Shown one piece after another: positions 62,095 to 64,000 of a DNA stretch of 64,000 bases. The notes under the pieces are model-generated. The model made no database searches and was not told where the DNA came from. It saw only the letters and a program-made list of their open reading frames with translations. The DNA is taken from positions 1 to 64,000 of the forward strand of contig NZ_QJVD01000018.1 in NCBI RefSeq assembly GCF_003219815.1, in the 5' to 3' direction. Origin of the DNA: Arthrobacter livingstonensis (GTDB taxonomy: Bacteria > Actinomycetota > Actinomycetes > Actinomycetales > Micrococcaceae). Positions within the stretch are counted from its first letter, which is position 1. Each line of letters begins with the position of its first letter. Position numbers and translations under genes: made by a program.

Positions 62095-62889
62095 ATGATT
62101 AACAAAGTGGTTGCCTCCGCTGCCGCCGCCGTCCACGACATCCACAACGGAGCGTCCATGGCCGTGGGCGGCTTCGGCCTGTGCGGCATCCCGGTGGCAC
62201 TGATCCAGGCCCTGCACGACGCCGGCACCACGGAATTGGAGACCATCTCCAATAACTGCGGCGTGGACGACTGGGGCCTGGGCGTCCTGTTGACTGACGG
62301 CCGCATCCGCCGCACCATCTCCTCCTACGTGGGGGAGAACAAGGAGTTTGCCCGCCAGTTCCTGGCCGGGGAGCTCGAAGTCGAACTCACCCCGCAGGGC
62401 ACCCTGGCGGAGAAGCTTCGCGCCGGTGGCGCCGGCATCCCCGCCTTCTATACAGCCGCCGGGGTGGGAACCCAGGTCAGCGAGGGCGGACTGCCCCGCA
62501 AGTACGACGGCGCCGGCGGCGTGGCGATTGCCTCCGAACCCAAGGAGGTGCGCACCTTCAACGGCGCCGACTTTGTGCTCGAGGAGTCCCTCACCCCCGA
62601 CTATGCGTTGGTTCATGCCTGGAAGGGGGACCGCCACGGCAACCTGGTCTTCCATGCCACGGCCATGAACTTCAACCCACTGTGCGCCATGGCAGGGAAG
62701 ACCACCATCGCCGAAGTGGAGGAACTGGTGGAACCCGGCGAGCTCGACCCCGAGCACGTCCACGTGCCGGGCATCTTTGTCCAGCGCGTGGTCCACGTCC
62801 CGGCCGGCAGCCCGGGCAGCGAAAAGCGCATCGAAAAGCGAACCGTCTCCGACCCGGTCGTCGCGCCTGTCGAAACGAAGGAGGCCTGA
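62095..62889 (+). CDS. scoA: 3-oxoacid CoA-transferase subunit A
   Basis: A 264-residue subunit. Motif [20 protein letters not shown] is the first glycine-rich CoA-transferase sequence, then [15 protein letters not shown] and [20 protein letters not shown]. It transfers CoA from succinyl-CoA to acetoacetate, activating the ketone body made by HMG-CoA lyase. Its stop is 2 bp before subunit B. Confidence 0.94.
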   Translation: MINKVVASAAAAVHDIHNGASMAVGGFGLCGIPVALIQALHDAGTTELETISNNCGVDDWGLGVLLTDGRIRRTISSYVGENKEFARQFLAGELEVELTPQGTLAEKLRAGGAGIPAFYTAAGVGTQVSEGGLPRKYDGAGGVAIASEPKEVRTFNGADFVLEESLTPDYALVHAWKGDRHGNLVFHATAMNFNPLCAMAGKTTIAEVEELVEPGELDPEHVHVPGIFVQRVVHVPAGSPGSEKRIEKRTVSDPVVAPVETKEA

Positions 62890-62891
62890 CC

Positions 62892-63545
62892 ATGGCACTG
62901 ACACGCAACGAACTTGCCGCCCGGGTGGCGCGGGAACTGCACAACGGGCAGTACGTGAACCTCGGCATCGGTATGCCCACCTTGATTCCGAACTTCATCC
63001 CGGCGGGGGTGGAGGTGGTGCTGCATTCGGAAAACGGAATTCTCGGCACCGGCCCGTACCCGCTGGATGCCGACGTCGATCCCGATTTGATCAACGCCGG
63101 CAAGGAAACCGTCACGGTCAACAAGGGGGCGGCTTTCTTTGATTCGGCGCTGTCCTTCGGCATGGTCCGCGGCGGCCATGTGGATGTGGCCGTGCTCGGT
63201 GCCATGCAGGTGGCCCAAAACGGCGACCTCGCCAACTGGATGATCCCGGGCAAAATGGTCAAGGGCATGGGTGGCGCGATGGATCTGGTGTTTGGCGCCA
63301 AGAAGCTGATCATCATGATGGAGCACACCGACAAGGCGGGGAACCCGAAAATCCTCGAAAGCTGTACGCTGCCGCTGACGGGCAAGGGCTGCGTGGACCT
63401 GATCGTGACCGATCGTGCAGTCATTGAAGTGACGCCGGACGGGCTCGTCCTGAAGGAACTGGCACCGGGGGTGACAGTGGCGGAAATAGTCGCCGCCACC
63501 GGTGCACCGCTGAACCTTGAGATGCATGATTTGGACACTGTATGA
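62892..63545 (+). CDS. scoB: 3-oxoacid CoA-transferase subunit B
   Basis: A 217-residue partner of subunit A. The catalytic Glu is in [16 protein letters not shown], and [16 protein letters not shown]-like ([17 protein letters not shown]) is the CoA-binding start. [18 protein letters not shown] and [20 protein letters not shown] follow. ATGA overlaps the next gene. Confidence 0.94.
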   Translation: MALTRNELAARVARELHNGQYVNLGIGMPTLIPNFIPAGVEVVLHSENGILGTGPYPLDADVDPDLINAGKETVTVNKGAAFFDSALSFGMVRGGHVDVAVLGAMQVAQNGDLANWMIPGKMVKGMGGAMDLVFGAKKLIIMMEHTDKAGNPKILESCTLPLTGKGCVDLIVTDRAVIEVTPDGLVLKELAPGVTVAEIVAATGAPLNLEMHDLDTV

Positions 63546-64000
63546 GCGCGGAGGAACGGGTGGTCACGCAGAGGGGACTGTACTACGAAGAGCTGGGGAC
63601 CGGCGTCGTGTATCAACACCGGCCCGGGCGCACCATGACGGAGACGGACAACGTCCTGTTCACCACCATGACCATGAACACCCAGGCCCTGCACCTCGAC
63701 GCCGCATGGAGCGCCACGCAGCCGTTTGGCCAACGGCTCATGAACTCCATGTTCACGCTGTCCACCATGGTGGGGCAGTCGGTGGCGCAGCTGACCCAGG
63801 GCACCATCGTGGCGCAGCTGGGAATGACGGACATCTCCTTCCCGCACCCCCTGTTCCACGGGGACACGCTCTACACGGAGACGGTCGTGACGGAAAAGCG
63901 GCTCTCATCATCCCGGCCGGGCCAAGGCATTGTCACCATGGTCCACACGGGCCGCAACCAGGACGGCACCGTGGTGGGCAAGGCCAGCCGCACCGCCCTG
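63542..64000 (+). CDS. MaoC-like dehydratase/hydratase, partial
   Basis: The first 153 residues of a hot-dog-fold protein reach the window edge in frame. The catalytic segment reads [20 protein letters not shown]: the His and following Asp are kept, but the usual Asp-x-Asn-Pro before it is Asn-Thr-Gln-Ala. [19 protein letters not shown] and [20 protein letters not shown] follow. It matches the position of Rv2499c in M. tuberculosis, after which a CitE-type lyase would be expected just outside the window. Confidence 0.88.
   Translation, partial: MSAEERVVTQRGLYYEELGTGVVYQHRPGRTMTETDNVLFTTMTMNTQALHLDAAWSATQPFGQRLMNSMFTLSTMVGQSVAQLTQGTIVAQLGMTDISFPHPLFHGDTLYTETVVTEKRLSSSRPGQGIVTMVHTGRNQDGTVVGKASRTAL

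Overview
The window is high-GC, densely coded actinobacterial chromosome, most like an Arthrobacter-type member of the Micrococcaceae. This is inferred from GTG/TTG starts, many ATGA stop/start overlaps, the rpsB-tsf-pyrH-frr-cdsA order, a DivIVA-like protein, an actinobacterial holin-superfamily membrane protein, SPW and DUF4383 proteins, and a leucine-degradation operon with the gene content of the M. tuberculosis Rv2498c-Rv2504c locus. No plasmid or phage backbone is seen. Most of the window is core chromosome with a few accessory insertions.

Layout. 0-4.2 kb: the tail of an unidentified gene, a membrane-anchored His-rich protein, and a minus-strand type III polyketide synthase / methyltransferase / FAD monooxygenase operon. 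4.4-8.2 kb: an ABC transporter (ATPase, permease) followed by a DesK/DesR-like two-component pair; the kinase carries an apparent 1-nt frameshift. 8.2-10 kb: mgtE behind a long leader with M-box-like motifs. 10-14.1 kb: an MFS exporter, two alpha/beta hydrolases and a TetR regulator. 14.3-21.7 kb: dus, a 26-bp perfect inverted repeat, dgt, a second ABC exporter whose ATPase is frameshifted, a VOC protein and dnaG. 21.7-29.6 kb: two identical tRNA-Asn genes, a Bcr/CflA transporter, a holin-like protein, pgsA-like, DMT and GT4 genes, a CAU-decoding-loop tRNA, a glutaryl-CoA-dehydrogenase-like enzyme behind a clear palindromic operator, and an M23 protein. 30-35.8 kb: the translation / lipid cluster, with cdsA bearing a long repeat-containing N-terminal extension. 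35.9-42.6 kb: two sodium/solute symporter modules flanking a LytS/LytTR-type two-component system whose kinase and regulator genes are separated by about 600 bp of tandem repeats. 42.6-48.1 kb: two small membrane-protein genes, then an Lrp/AsnC regulator divergent from a branched-chain 2-oxoacid dehydrogenase operon (E1alpha, E1beta, E2).

48.2-56.3 kb is an accessory segment: SPW, ASCH and metallophosphoesterase proteins, a small membrane protein, gene-poor DNA with inverted TGTCC/GGACA motifs, an N-terminally truncated serine recombinase, and a 1283-residue secreted protein (two discoidin domains, an apparent beta-propeller, a ricin-like trefoil and four C-terminal repeats) behind a LacI-type operator. 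From 56.3 kb to the end lies a TetR regulator divergent from the leucine / isovalerate operon: 3-methylcrotonyl-CoA carboxylase beta and alpha, acyl-CoA dehydrogenase, 3-oxoacid CoA-transferase A and B, and a MaoC-like protein cut by the window edge.

The two catabolic operons fit together. BCKDH makes isovaleryl-CoA from leucine, and the last operon carries it to 3-methylglutaconyl-CoA and handles acetoacetate. In M. tuberculosis the equivalent genes are adjacent, so the accessory segment appears to sit between two operons that are neighbours elsewhere. The best second looks are this split, the secreted multi-domain protein, the repeat array inside the two-component locus, the two 1-nt frameshifts, and the repeats in cdsA.
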